A stretch of DNA of 21,373 bases, from positions 1 through 21,373 of the forward strand of contig CAIQSY010000101.1 of the NCBI GenBank assembly GCA_903874585.1, in the 5' to 3' direction. The DNA is from an uncultured Chlorobiaceae bacterium. GTDB lineage: Bacteria; Bacteroidota; Chlorobiia; Chlorobiales; Chlorobiaceae. The position numbers and the translations under genes are program-made. Of this stretch, positions 5,408 through 13,017 are shown piece by piece. Each line of letters opens with the position of its first letter. The stretch's first letter is position 1. The notes under the pieces are model-generated. The model saw nothing but the letters and a program-made list of their open reading frames with translations. It did not search any database and was not told the DNA's origin.

Positions 5408-7969
5408 ATGAAAAACGCCAGGACAACCGAAAACGTTACTGGTCTCTCAGCAGCAGAGGCGGCAGAACGACTGATATCGGAAGGCTATAACGAGTTGCCG
5501 TCGTCGGGGCAGCGTGGTCTTTTTGCGCTGGTCTTTGGCATCGTTCGTGAGCCAATGTTTTTGCTGCTGGTTGCCTGTGGAGTGGTCTATATGGTGCTTG
5601 GCGATCTTCAGGAGGCGTTGATGCTGCTGGGATTTGTCTTTTTTGTCATGGCTCTCACCCTCTATCAGGAGCGAAAGACAGAGCATGCACTGGATGCGTT
5701 GAAAGATCTTTCCAGCCCGCGTGCTTTAGTGGTCAGGGATGGAGCCGAACGGCGAATCGCTGGCCGTGAGGTTGTTCGTGGTGATATTCTGGTAATCAGT
5801 GAGGGCGACCGTATTCCTGCTGATGCCGAGCTTCTCTCGTGCCTGAACCTCTCTGTTGATGAATCTCTCTTGACCGGTGAATCTGTTCCTGTCAGAAAAT
5901 CCGTTCATGATGGGCAGACGATGGAGGTTCATTCCGGCGGAGAGGATTTACCCTTTATCTTTTCGGGAACACTTGTGGTTCAGGGGCAGGGGATTGCTCG
6001 GGTGATTGCAACCGGCGTCCATACTGAAATCGGGAAAATTGGCAAAGTGTTGCAGTCCGTTGAGGAGGAAGAGACACTGTTGCAGAGGGAGACGGGTCAA
6101 TGGGTGCGTCAACTTGCCGTTGTCGGGTTGTCGTTATGTTTTCTGGTGATAATCTTCTACAGCCTTACCCGAGGCGACTGGCTTAACGGATTACTGGCGG
6201 GTGTCACTCTGGCTATGGCAACTCTTCCCGAAGAGCTGCCGGTTGTTCTGACCATTTTCCTTGCCATGGGAGCTTGGCGCATCTCAAAAAAGCATGTACT
6301 CACTCGCCGTATGCCCGCCATAGAGACGCTGGGCTCTTCGACGGTTCTCTGTGTTGACAAGACCGGTACACTCACCATGAATTGCATGACGGTCAGCAAG
6401 CTTTTTGTCGGCAAAGATTTTCTTGATCTCTCTTCACTTTCACGCCACTCCATGCCGGAAGAATTTCACGAACTGGTTGAATTCAGTATTCTTGCCAGTC
6501 AGCTCGATCCTTTTGACCCGATGGAAAAAGCGATCAAAACGTTAGGGGATGATTATCTGATTGAGACGGAGCACTTGCATAAAGACTGGTTGCTGGTGCA
6601 TGAATATCCCTTGTCGAAAGAGTTGTTGTCGCTTTCCCGTGTCTGGAAATCGTCGGAACGTGAAGAGTACATCATTGCTGCCAAAGGAGCACCTGAGGCC
6701 ATTATCGATCTTTGCCATTGCGATGAGCAGGAGCGTGTGCGACTTTCAACATACATTGCTGCAATGGCTGACCAGGGGTTACGGGTACTGGGAGTGGCAA
6801 GAGGATATTTTCAGGAACCGCTCTTGCCTGGTCAGCAACATGACTTTGTTTTTGAGTTTCTTGGTCTGATCGGGTTGACTGATCCGGTGCGTCCGACTGT
6901 CTCACCGGCAATAGCGGAGTGCTATCGCGCAGGTATCCGTGTGGTGATGATAACCGGCGATTATCCCGGCACGGCAAGCAATATCGCCCGGCAGATAGGG
7001 CTGAAAAAGTCTGATGTCTGGATTACTGGCCCGGAGCTGGAGCGTATGACGGAGCAGGAATTGCAACAGAGAGTCAATGAGGTAAATATTTTTGCACGGG
7101 TTGTGCCGGAACAGAAATTACGTCTGGTCACGGCGCTCAAGGCTAATGGAGAAATTGTTACCATGACTGGTGATGGGGTGAATGATGCCCCGGCGCTGAA
7201 AGCGGCCAATATCGGCATAGCAATGGGCGGACGCGGTACTGATGTTGCCCGTGAGGCAGCCTCACTGGTCTTGCTTGATGACGATTTTTCGTCGATTGTG
7301 CAAGCCATCAAGCTTGGTCGCAGGATCTTTGATAATATCCGAAAAGCCATTGCCTATATTCTTGCTATTCATGTGCCCATTGCCGGACTCTCGCTTTTTC
7401 CTGTACTTTTTCAGTGGCCACTTCTCTTGTTTCCAGCGCATATTGCTTTTTTGCAGCTCATAATTGATCCCGCTTGCTCCATCGTTTTTGAAGCTGAAGG
7501 GGAGGAGAGTGATGTAATGAACCGTCCACCACGGAAGTCCACCGAACCGTTATTCAGTCACCGGACGGTTGTTCTGAGCCTGTTACAGGGCGTCATGGTG
7601 TTGCTTGCAGTGCTGGTTGTTTTCTGGCTTGCGGTATCAAGAGGTGAGAGCGAAGAGAAGGTTCGTGCAATGACCTTTACGACGTTGATGATTTCCAACC
7701 TTAGTTTGATTCTTACCAACCGCTCATGGAGCCGTACCTTTGTCAACTCCATGAGGTTTACCAACAGGGCGTTGTTGCCGGTTGTTGCCGGTGCTCTGCT
7801 CTTTTTAGGAATTGTGCTCTATCTTCCTTTTTTTGTTACTCTTTTCAGATTTGCAAAGCTTGATCCCATTGATCTTTTGCTCACACTCTCTGCCGGGCTT
7901 GGCAGTGTTCTCTGGTTTGAAGGGCTCAAGTGGTTTAAAACATCAAAATTTGTCCAGAAAGTAGAGTAA
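5408..7969 (+). CDS. P-type cation-transporting ATPase (P2-like, Ca2+/Mn2+ type likely)
   Basis: A full-length 853-residue P-type ATPase of the inner membrane. An N-terminal cation-ATPase segment (GLSAAEAAERLISEGYNELP) is followed by TM1-2, the actuator domain with TGES at 156-159, and the TM4 ion-site motif PEELP at 274-278. Then come the phosphorylated Asp317 in DKTGTLT, a nucleotide-binding domain containing KGAPEAI, the TGDYPGTA element, the hinge TGDGVNDAP (Asp589, Asp593), and six C-terminal spans. The absence of N-terminal CxxC metal domains and of a CPC motif argues against copper or zinc export. PEELP and a TM6 Asp (QLIIDPACSIV) fit the Ca2+-pump-like P2 group, but the exact ion cannot be read from the sequence. 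It follows the PRC/MgtE_N/CBS gene by 76 nt in the same direction, so a shared cation-homeostasis context is plausible. Its stop lies 6 nt from the convergent gene's stop. Confidence 0.9.
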   Translation: MKNARTTENVTGLSAAEAAERLISEGYNELPSSGQRGLFALVFGIVREPMFLLLVACGVVYMVLGDLQEALMLLGFVFFVMALTLYQERKTEHALDALKDLSSPRALVVRDGAERRIAGREVVRGDILVISEGDRIPADAELLSCLNLSVDESLLTGESVPVRKSVHDGQTMEVHSGGEDLPFIFSGTLVVQGQGIARVIATGVHTEIGKIGKVLQSVEEEETLLQRETGQWVRQLAVVGLSLCFLVIIFYSLTRGDWLNGLLAGVTLAMATLPEELPVVLTIFLAMGAWRISKKHVLTRRMPAIETLGSSTVLCVDKTGTLTMNCMTVSKLFVGKDFLDLSSLSRHSMPEEFHELVEFSILASQLDPFDPMEKAIKTLGDDYLIETEHLHKDWLLVHEYPLSKELLSLSRVWKSSEREEYIIAAKGAPEAIIDLCHCDEQERVRLSTYIAAMADQGLRVLGVARGYFQEPLLPGQQHDFVFEFLGLIGLTDPVRPTVSPAIAECYRAGIRVVMITGDYPGTASNIARQIGLKKSDVWITGPELERMTEQELQQRVNEVNIFARVVPEQKLRLVTALKANGEIVTMTGDGVNDAPALKAANIGIAMGGRGTDVAREAASLVLLDDDFSSIVQAIKLGRRIFDNIRKAIAYILAIHVPIAGLSLFPVLFQWPLLLFPAHIAFLQLIIDPACSIVFEAEGEESDVMNRPPRKSTEPLFSHRTVVLSLLQGVMVLLAVLVVFWLAVSRGESEEKVRAMTFTTLMISNLSLILTNRSWSRTFVNSMRFTNRALLPVVAGALLFLGIVLYLPFFVTLFRFAKLDPIDLLLTLSAGLGSVLWFEGLKWFKTSKFVQKVE

Positions 7970-7975
7970 AATGAT

Positions 7976-9001
7976 TTACTTCACAATCCGTGCTTTCAGG
8001 AGCAGTGGCAGATGATCGGAGTAGCCGCCCTTGTACTTTCGCTTCTCGTATGTGGCATACGTCCCCTTCCCATTTTCATTGAGCAGCTTGGAAAAAGTGA
8101 AGCAGCGAAAAGCGTTTTTCGGCGCATACAACCCACTTTTATCAAGCATGCCGGGTGTCAATAAAATATGATCGATCTGCTGCCATTTCTTGTTATGAAA
8201 GTAACTGCCAATCCCCTCGTACCCACTCCAGCAGTTGTAGAGCAGTCTCCCTTTCGCGCTCTTTACCTTTGCCGCATCAAAGCTTGAGCCCAGCGTCTCC
8301 TTCAGCGATGTATTGTGTGCCTCATCGTTAAAATCGCCCATCACCACCACATCTGCCTTTGGATTGCTGACCAGCAGGCTGTCGAGAATATGGCGTACCA
8401 CTGTTGCGGCTTCAATGCGTTTTATTTGCGTTAACTGCTGGTCGAACGAGCGTGACGACCAGTGGTTCAAAATCACATGAAATGGCTTGCCCGAGGCTGA
8501 AAACTGCGCCACAATAATTTTGCGTGTACGCTTATTGTTCACTGTGTATGCTTTCGACGCTACCGGGCGCAGCGTTTGCGGATTGTACGCAAGTGCCACA
8601 TCAATGCCTCGCGGGTCTAACGACTCATAATATATTGGTTTATAGCTGATGCCTTTCAACCCGCTCAATGTTGCCGCAAACACCCGCTCATTCTCAACCT
8701 CCGCAAATGCAACCACATCAGGATATTTGCCATAATCAGGATGCGATTTCACTGCAGAAATGATATGTCGAATTCGCATCTGCTTGAGCTGCAATCGTTT
8801 ATCAGTCCATTGCAGTTTTCCTGCCGGCGTAAAATCCTCATCCTCATGGAGAGGATCATCGCTTGTATCAAACAAATTCTCAACATTCCACCACAAAAAA
8901 AGTACACTCTCCTCTGCTTTTGCCGGCTTTGCCATCGAAACTGAAACAACCAGAAAAGTGAAGAAGAGGGTAAAAAATGGAGTCAGCTTTTCACGCATCA
9001 T
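7976..9001 (-). CDS. Exported endonuclease/exonuclease/phosphatase (EEP) family protein
   Basis: A 341-residue protein with a classical signal peptide (basic MMREK, hydrophobic core about 9-23, likely cleavage after AKA near residue 29), so it is predicted to be periplasmic or secreted. The EEP catalytic set is complete: WNVENLFD with Asn39, AEVEN with Glu101, RGIDVALAYN at 131-140, LNHWSS with His180, GDFND with Asp223/Asn225, QIDHIL with Asp277, and YSDHLP with Asp329/His330. Enzymes with this fold hydrolyse phosphodiesters or phosphomonoesters in a metal-dependent way. The WNVENLFD start is common in secreted bacterial members annotated as endonucleases, but the substrate (DNA, RNA, lipid or inositol phosphate) is unknown. 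It is transcribed towards the ATPase gene and away from the gene at 9104. Confidence 0.86.
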   Translation of the reverse strand: MMREKLTPFFTLFFTFLVVSVSMAKPAKAEESVLFLWWNVENLFDTSDDPLHEDEDFTPAGKLQWTDKRLQLKQMRIRHIISAVKSHPDYGKYPDVVAFAEVENERVFAATLSGLKGISYKPIYYESLDPRGIDVALAYNPQTLRPVASKAYTVNNKRTRKIIVAQFSASGKPFHVILNHWSSRSFDQQLTQIKRIEAATVVRHILDSLLVSNPKADVVVMGDFNDEAHNTSLKETLGSSFDAAKVKSAKGRLLYNCWSGYEGIGSYFHNKKWQQIDHILLTPGMLDKSGLYAPKNAFRCFTFSKLLNENGKGTYATYEKRKYKGGYSDHLPLLLKARIVK

Positions 9002-9103
9002 AGCTTTATATCTATTTTGTTTTCATTACATCTAATCATTAATTAACTTAATCGACTTTTTTATCTGATCAACAATATTTCTCAACTTATCCATGGGAGC
9101 ACT
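9002..9103. promoter_or_regulatory. Divergent intergenic region
   Basis: This 102-nt, very AT-rich spacer separates the starts of two divergent genes, so promoters in both directions must lie here or further inside. It contains the palindrome ttaattaa and several A/T tracts. No -35/-10 pair stood out clearly enough to name. A good ribosome site, GGGAG at 9095-9099, serves the rightward gene. Confidence 0.4.
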
Positions 9104-9511
9104 ATGATCCAAGAGAGTGATGTCAAAGGACAAGCAAAAGATATCCTTGATGAAACCCTCGACAGAGAAGCGGTGCTTGTTTTGACCAGAATATCCGAAG
9201 AGATGCAACTGCTTTTTATAGCGCATCCCGACCCGACTGCCGCAAAAGTAAAAGAAATTGTTGCCGGTTTTTTCCTTGAAAACGGCAAATCCGAGCAGTT
9301 TATCGACGATTGGATTAAAACCTCTGAAGATTACGGACAATTAAGAGGGCTCAGTGAGCATGATCAGCCAAAAGCAATGCTCTCCGATTTTGGCGTGTTT
9401 CGCTTTATGAGCTTTTTAAAAGATAAAGGCTTGACTGACGATCAAATTACTATTGTGTTGACCGGAGCTGTGCAGCAAGCTTCTGAGCAGCAGGATAGCG
9501 CACAAGGATGA
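9104..9511 (+). CDS. Conserved-looking hypothetical protein, 135 residues
   Basis: I do not recognise a family. The start ATG at 9104 is well supported by GGGAG at 9095-9099. The protein is acidic and predicted mostly helical, with no signal peptide, membrane span or cysteine cluster. Notable segments are VLVLTRISEEMQLLFIAHPD (about 24-43), VAGFFLENGKSEQFIDDWI (about 53-71) and FRFMSFLKDKGLTDDQITIV (about 99-118), and the C-terminus is Gln/Ser-rich (QQASEQQDSAQG). Codon use resembles its neighbours, so it looks like a real cytoplasmic protein. It precedes purC by 67 nt and could share its transcript, but nothing else points to a role in purine synthesis. It may be restricted to this bacterial group. 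Confidence 0.75.
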   Translation: MIQESDVKGQAKDILDETLDREAVLVLTRISEEMQLLFIAHPDPTAAKVKEIVAGFFLENGKSEQFIDDWIKTSEDYGQLRGLSEHDQPKAMLSDFGVFRFMSFLKDKGLTDDQITIVLTGAVQQASEQQDSAQG

Positions 9512-9578
9512 TTATTTTTTTACAGCAACATTATGGCTGTCACGCCCGATAGCCTCTCATATAAAAAAACATTACACG

Positions 9579-10289
9579 ATGAAAAAAGGCATTCAACTCT
9601 ACGAAGGCAAAGCGAAAAAAGTATTTGCAACGGACGACAAAGATTTGGTGATACAGGAGTTCAAGGACGATGCAACAGCGTTTAATAACAAGAAAAAAGG
9701 AACCATAGCCGATAAAGGTGTCGTCAATAACGCCATCTCCTGCAAGCTCTTTACCATGCTTGAAGCCAACGGTATTCGTACCCATCTGGTTGAAAAGCTC
9801 TCCGAGCGGGAAATGCTCTGCCGCCATCTCGATATTATCAAAGTCGAGGTTGTTACTCGCAATATTGCCGCCGGTTCGCTGGTCAAACGCTACGGTTTTG
9901 CTGAAGGCACCGTACTTCAAAACCCGATTGTTGAGTTCTATTTGAAAGATGATGAGCTTGATGATCCATTGATGAACGAGTCGCACGCGGTAGCGCTTGG
10001 TGTCGCGACGTATGAAGAACTTGCTCTTTTAAAGAGCCGTGCAGAGGCAATTAACGTCCTTCTCAAGCAGTTTTTTGCTGATCGGAAAATGAAGTTGGTT
10101 GACTTTAAGCTTGAGTTTGGTCGCCATAACGGCGAAATTCTTCTTGGCGATGAAATCAGCCCCGATACCTGCCGATTCTGGGACCTTGAGACCAATGAAA
10201 AAATGGATAAAGATCGTTTCCGTTTTGACCTTGGTGGCGTTGAAAACGCCTACAGCGAGGTGCAGCGCCGAGTGCTTGACCTTGACTGA
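9579..10289 (+). CDS. purC: Phosphoribosylaminoimidazole-succinocarboxamide synthase (SAICAR synthetase)
   Basis: PurC condenses carboxyaminoimidazole ribotide (CAIR) with aspartate using ATP in de novo purine synthesis, in the cytoplasm. The 236-residue length is that of the bacterial single-domain enzyme. Recognisable features are the N-terminal LYEGKAKKVF (residues 7-16), the nucleotide-binding lysine region, the first family signature in IIKVEVVTRNIAAGSLVKRY, and the second signature LVDFKLEFGR with the following GDEISPDTCRFWD. All expected motifs are present and no frameshift is seen. The Shine-Dalgarno site before ATG 9579 is poor, as in many genes of this window. The next gene (DedA type) begins 38 nt downstream on the same strand. 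Confidence 0.97.
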   Translation: MKKGIQLYEGKAKKVFATDDKDLVIQEFKDDATAFNNKKKGTIADKGVVNNAISCKLFTMLEANGIRTHLVEKLSEREMLCRHLDIIKVEVVTRNIAAGSLVKRYGFAEGTVLQNPIVEFYLKDDELDDPLMNESHAVALGVATYEELALLKSRAEAINVLLKQFFADRKMKLVDFKLEFGRHNGEILLGDEISPDTCRFWDLETNEKMDKDRFRFDLGGVENAYSEVQRRVLDLD

Positions 10290-10327
10290 TAACAATTTTA
10301 TGCCAATGTATCGTAACGGGTTTTTTC

Positions 10328-10975
10328 ATGCTTGAATCTGCAATGCTCTGGCTGCAACATGCCGACCCGTATGCGGTCTATATCTTTTTGTTCTTGATTG
10401 CATTTCTTGAAAATGTTTTTCCACCGATACCCGGCGATGTGCCAATTGCCTTTATCGGCTATCTTATATATAGCCATAGCGGGATAACTTTTGTTGGTTC
10501 TCTGTTGTGGTCAACGGTGGGTTCTGCGGTGGGGTTTATGCTCGTGTATCTGTTGAGCCGCTCTCTTGTGCTGAAGTTATATGCAGAAGGTGATAATATG
10601 GTGCATAACAGGTTATCGAGAAGCGTTCATCGCTTATTTCCCCCCTCTGATATGGAGTTGTTACGCCAGAAATTTGCAGCTCATGGCTATCTTGCAGTTC
10701 TGGTAAACCGTTTTTTGTTTGGTTCACGATCAGTTATTGCGGTGATGGCTGGATTGATGCACTTGCGGGCGTTTTTTGTTTTTCTTGCTGCAACAGCGAG
10801 TGCACTTGCATGGAATGTGCTTTTGCTCTCAGGAGGCTTTTTTATGGGAAGCAAGTGGCAGGAGATTGGATCGTATCTGGTGCTGTACACTCTGCCGGTA
10901 ACTGTTGTTTTTCTGCTGGTCTTACTTTTTTCTGCATGGCGCTTTGTCAAGCATCGGAAACAGGTGAGCGACTGA
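10328..10975 (+). CDS. DedA/SNARE-associated-type membrane protein
   Basis: A 215-residue inner-membrane protein of the DedA superfamily, whose members support membrane lipid homeostasis; some act as undecaprenyl-phosphate or phospholipid flippases. The first re-entrant motif is FLENVFPPIPGDVP, with Glu28, Pro32, Pro33, Pro35, Gly36 and an Asp37 in place of the usual Glu. The second is NRFLFGSRSVIAVMAGL, with Arg128, Gly132, Arg134 and Gly142, the conserved arginine pair of the family. C-terminal spans follow (about 145-175 and 183-205), ending in a basic tail. Which DedA subgroup it belongs to, and its substrate, cannot be read from the sequence. It stands between purC and the transketolase subunit without obvious functional linkage. 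Confidence 0.88.
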   Translation: MLESAMLWLQHADPYAVYIFLFLIAFLENVFPPIPGDVPIAFIGYLIYSHSGITFVGSLLWSTVGSAVGFMLVYLLSRSLVLKLYAEGDNMVHNRLSRSVHRLFPPSDMELLRQKFAAHGYLAVLVNRFLFGSRSVIAVMAGLMHLRAFFVFLAATASALAWNVLLLSGGFFMGSKWQEIGSYLVLYTLPVTVVFLLVLLFSAWRFVKHRKQVSD

Positions 10976-11016
10976 TTTTTTATTAATTCACACGTAATTT
11001 TGTTGATATATCTATC

Positions 11017-11925
11017 ATGGGACAAGAGTTAAAACTTTATCCTGCCACCAGAAAAGGTGTGCTGCTTGAACTTGCCGGAATTGATGATCTTAAAGAGATG
11101 GCGCGTCAGGTTCGTCGCGATGTTATTCGAATGCTCGCTATGGCAAACTCTGGTCATACTGGCGGATCGCTTGGTATGGCTGATATTTTTACAGCCCTCT
11201 ATTTTAAAGTGCTGAATCACAATCCGCACAATTTCTGGAACGATAACGATACAGATCTGCTCTTTCTCTCAAATGGTCACATTGCGCCAGTTTGGTACAG
11301 TGTTCTTGCTCGTTCCGGTTACTTTCCGCTCAGCGAGTTGAACTCTCTCCGTCAGGTCAACTCATTCCTTCAAGGGCATCCAAGTGCCGATTCCAAATTG
11401 CCCGGTATCCGTATCTCCTCAGGCTCTCTCGGTCAAGGGCTCTCCGTTGCTGCTGGTGCAGCATTAGGGCTTCGTATCGATGGAAAATCGCAGAACGTCT
11501 TCTGTCTCATGGGCGATGGAGAATGCCAGGAAGGGCAAATCTGGGAAGCAGCAATGAGCGCAGCACATTATCAGCTTGGTAATCTTATCGGTATTGTTGA
11601 TTACAACAATCTCCAGATTGATGGCGAAGTCTCCGAAATTATCGGCGTCGAACCATTTGCCGATAAATGGCGCTCTTTTGGCTGGAATGTCTATGAGTGC
11701 GACGGCAACGATATGGAGAGTGTGGTGACAACCCTTGAAGCTATCAAAGCTGCCGATCTTTCCATGCCTTCAGTGCTGCTCGCTACAACCATTATGGGCA
11801 AAGGCGTGCCCTTCTTTGAAGGTTCCATGCCCGACAAGAGCAATTGGCACGGCAAACCGCCATCGAAAGATGATGCTGTAAAAGCCCTTGCCATTCTTGG
11901 CGAAACTGTTTTTGGCGACTTTTAA
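11017..11925 (+). CDS. Transketolase, N-terminal (thiamine pyrophosphate-binding) subunit
   Basis: A 302-residue protein covering only the first half of a classical transketolase (~660 residues). It has the GHTGGSLG segment (46-53), SNGHIAPVWYSVLA, the GQGLSVAAGAALG block and the ThDP/Mg2+ motif GDGE (166-169) leading to DYNN (195-198). It ends with the WHGKPPS region where the Pyr domain would normally begin. Two-gene transketolases of this kind work as an assembly of N- and C-terminal subunits. The reaction moves two-carbon ketol units in the pentose-phosphate and related pathways. The C-terminal partner is not immediately downstream and is not in the window. A split 1-deoxyxylulose-5-phosphate synthase is less likely given the overall motif pattern. 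The gene is followed after 15 nt by rsmD. Confidence 0.92.
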   Translation: MGQELKLYPATRKGVLLELAGIDDLKEMARQVRRDVIRMLAMANSGHTGGSLGMADIFTALYFKVLNHNPHNFWNDNDTDLLFLSNGHIAPVWYSVLARSGYFPLSELNSLRQVNSFLQGHPSADSKLPGIRISSGSLGQGLSVAAGAALGLRIDGKSQNVFCLMGDGECQEGQIWEAAMSAAHYQLGNLIGIVDYNNLQIDGEVSEIIGVEPFADKWRSFGWNVYECDGNDMESVVTTLEAIKAADLSMPSVLLATTIMGKGVPFFEGSMPDKSNWHGKPPSKDDAVKALAILGETVFGDF

Positions 11926-11940
11926 GCCAGCGTTCGCTTC

Positions 11941-12474
11941 GTGCAAATTCTTGCAGGCACATATCGAGGGCGAAAAATACGCAACTCATCAGCGCACGCC
12001 ATACGCCCGTGCAGCAGCAGAGTGAAAAAGTCGCTTTTCGATACGCTTGCGGCGCGGATAGATTTCGATAGCATTGCCGTCCTTGATCTCTTTGCAGGAT
12101 TCGGGTCGCTTGGTTTTGAAGCGCTCAGTCGCGGTGCAGCAACCGTTTCATTTGTTGATCAACATGTCGATTCACTGAAAGCGCTGAAGGCAACCGCAGG
12201 AGATCTTGGTGTACAGAGCTGTACTAAAATTATCAACGCTGATGTTTTGGCTTATCTTGGGCGGGCAACAGGGGAGTACCACCTCATCTTTTGTGATCCA
12301 CCTTATTCGTGGTCAGACTATGAGCGTTTGATTGAGAAAATCTTCAGCAGTCAGCTTCTTGCTGAAGATGGTTTTCTGCTGATGGAGCACAGTACTCAGC
12401 ACGATTTTACGGAATCGCTAAACTACTCTTTTCATAAAGATTACGGTATGACACGAGTCACCTTTTTTCAGTAA
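11941..12474 (+). CDS. rsmD: 16S rRNA (guanine(966)-N(2))-methyltransferase RsmD
   Basis: A class I SAM-dependent methyltransferase of 177 residues, acting on G966 of 16S rRNA during 30S assembly. The N-terminus matches the family: MQILAGTYRGRKI followed by AIRPCSSRVKKSLFDTL, corresponding to the RPTxxRVRExLFNxL block. The SAM-binding motif I is DLFAGFGSLGFEALSRGA, with Phe where Ser or Thr is common. Catalytic motif IV is DPPY in LIFCDPPYSW. The start is a GTG at 11941, the only start that keeps the conserved first residues, with little Shine-Dalgarno support. It lies between the transketolase subunit and coaD; an rsmD-coaD pairing is common across bacteria and supports both assignments. Confidence 0.94.
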   Translation: MQILAGTYRGRKIRNSSAHAIRPCSSRVKKSLFDTLAARIDFDSIAVLDLFAGFGSLGFEALSRGAATVSFVDQHVDSLKALKATAGDLGVQSCTKIINADVLAYLGRATGEYHLIFCDPPYSWSDYERLIEKIFSSQLLAEDGFLLMEHSTQHDFTESLNYSFHKDYGMTRVTFFQ

Positions 12475-12492
12475 TAATTTCATTATGCTACA

Positions 12493-13002
12493 ATGAGCAA
12501 ATCTCGCGCAATATATCCCGGAACATTCGATCCATTTACCAATGGTCACCTCGATGTATTGGAGCGAGCACTCAATATTTTCGATGAGGTGATTGTTGTT
12601 ATCGCCGAGAATAGTCAGAAACACGCTCTTTTCACTATTGAAGAGCGGAATATTATGACGCACGAAGTAACCAGAAATCATAGTGGTGCTACTGTTGAGG
12701 TGCTGCATCATGGGTTGCTTGCCGACTATGCGCGTCAGGTTGGTGCGCGTGCCATTGTTCGAGGTGTGCGTCAGGTCAAGGATTTTGAGTATGAATTTCA
12801 GATATCTCTCTTTAATCGTCAACTCTATCCTGATGTGACAACGGTTTTTCTGATGCCGAATGTCAAATACACCTATGTGGCTTCGTCGATTATCAAGGAG
12901 GTTGCCATGCTTGGCGGCGATGTCAGCAACTTTGTGCACCCTTGTGTTCTTGAAATGATGCACAAAAAACGTGAAGAGTATAACCAGAATAAATTATCAT
13001 AA
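12493..13002 (+). CDS. coaD: Pantetheine-phosphate adenylyltransferase
   Basis: CoaD transfers AMP from ATP to 4'-phosphopantetheine, the penultimate step of coenzyme A synthesis. The 169-residue protein has the nucleotidyltransferase signature YPGTFDPFTNGHLDVLERA, in which the T/HxGH-type histidine is His19. Further features are the substrate-binding stretch VEVLHHGLLADYARQVGARAIVRGVR and, near the C-terminus, YTYVASSIIKEVAMLGGDV, equivalent to the ISSSxVRE motif. Length and motif order are normal. The ATG at 12493 lies 18 nt after rsmD and the next gene follows 15 nt after the stop, so all are probably in one transcript. Confidence 0.97.
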   Translation: MSKSRAIYPGTFDPFTNGHLDVLERALNIFDEVIVVIAENSQKHALFTIEERNIMTHEVTRNHSGATVEVLHHGLLADYARQVGARAIVRGVRQVKDFEYEFQISLFNRQLYPDVTTVFLMPNVKYTYVASSIIKEVAMLGGDVSNFVHPCVLEMMHKKREEYNQNKLS

Positions 13003-13017
13003 ATCCATTTTTACGTT

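Noticed and set aside
7965..7980. Inverted repeat agtaaa-atga-tttact spanning both convergent stop codons
   Set aside because: The stem is short and AT-rich with no T-run; it largely follows from two facing TAA stops, so I do not call it a terminator.
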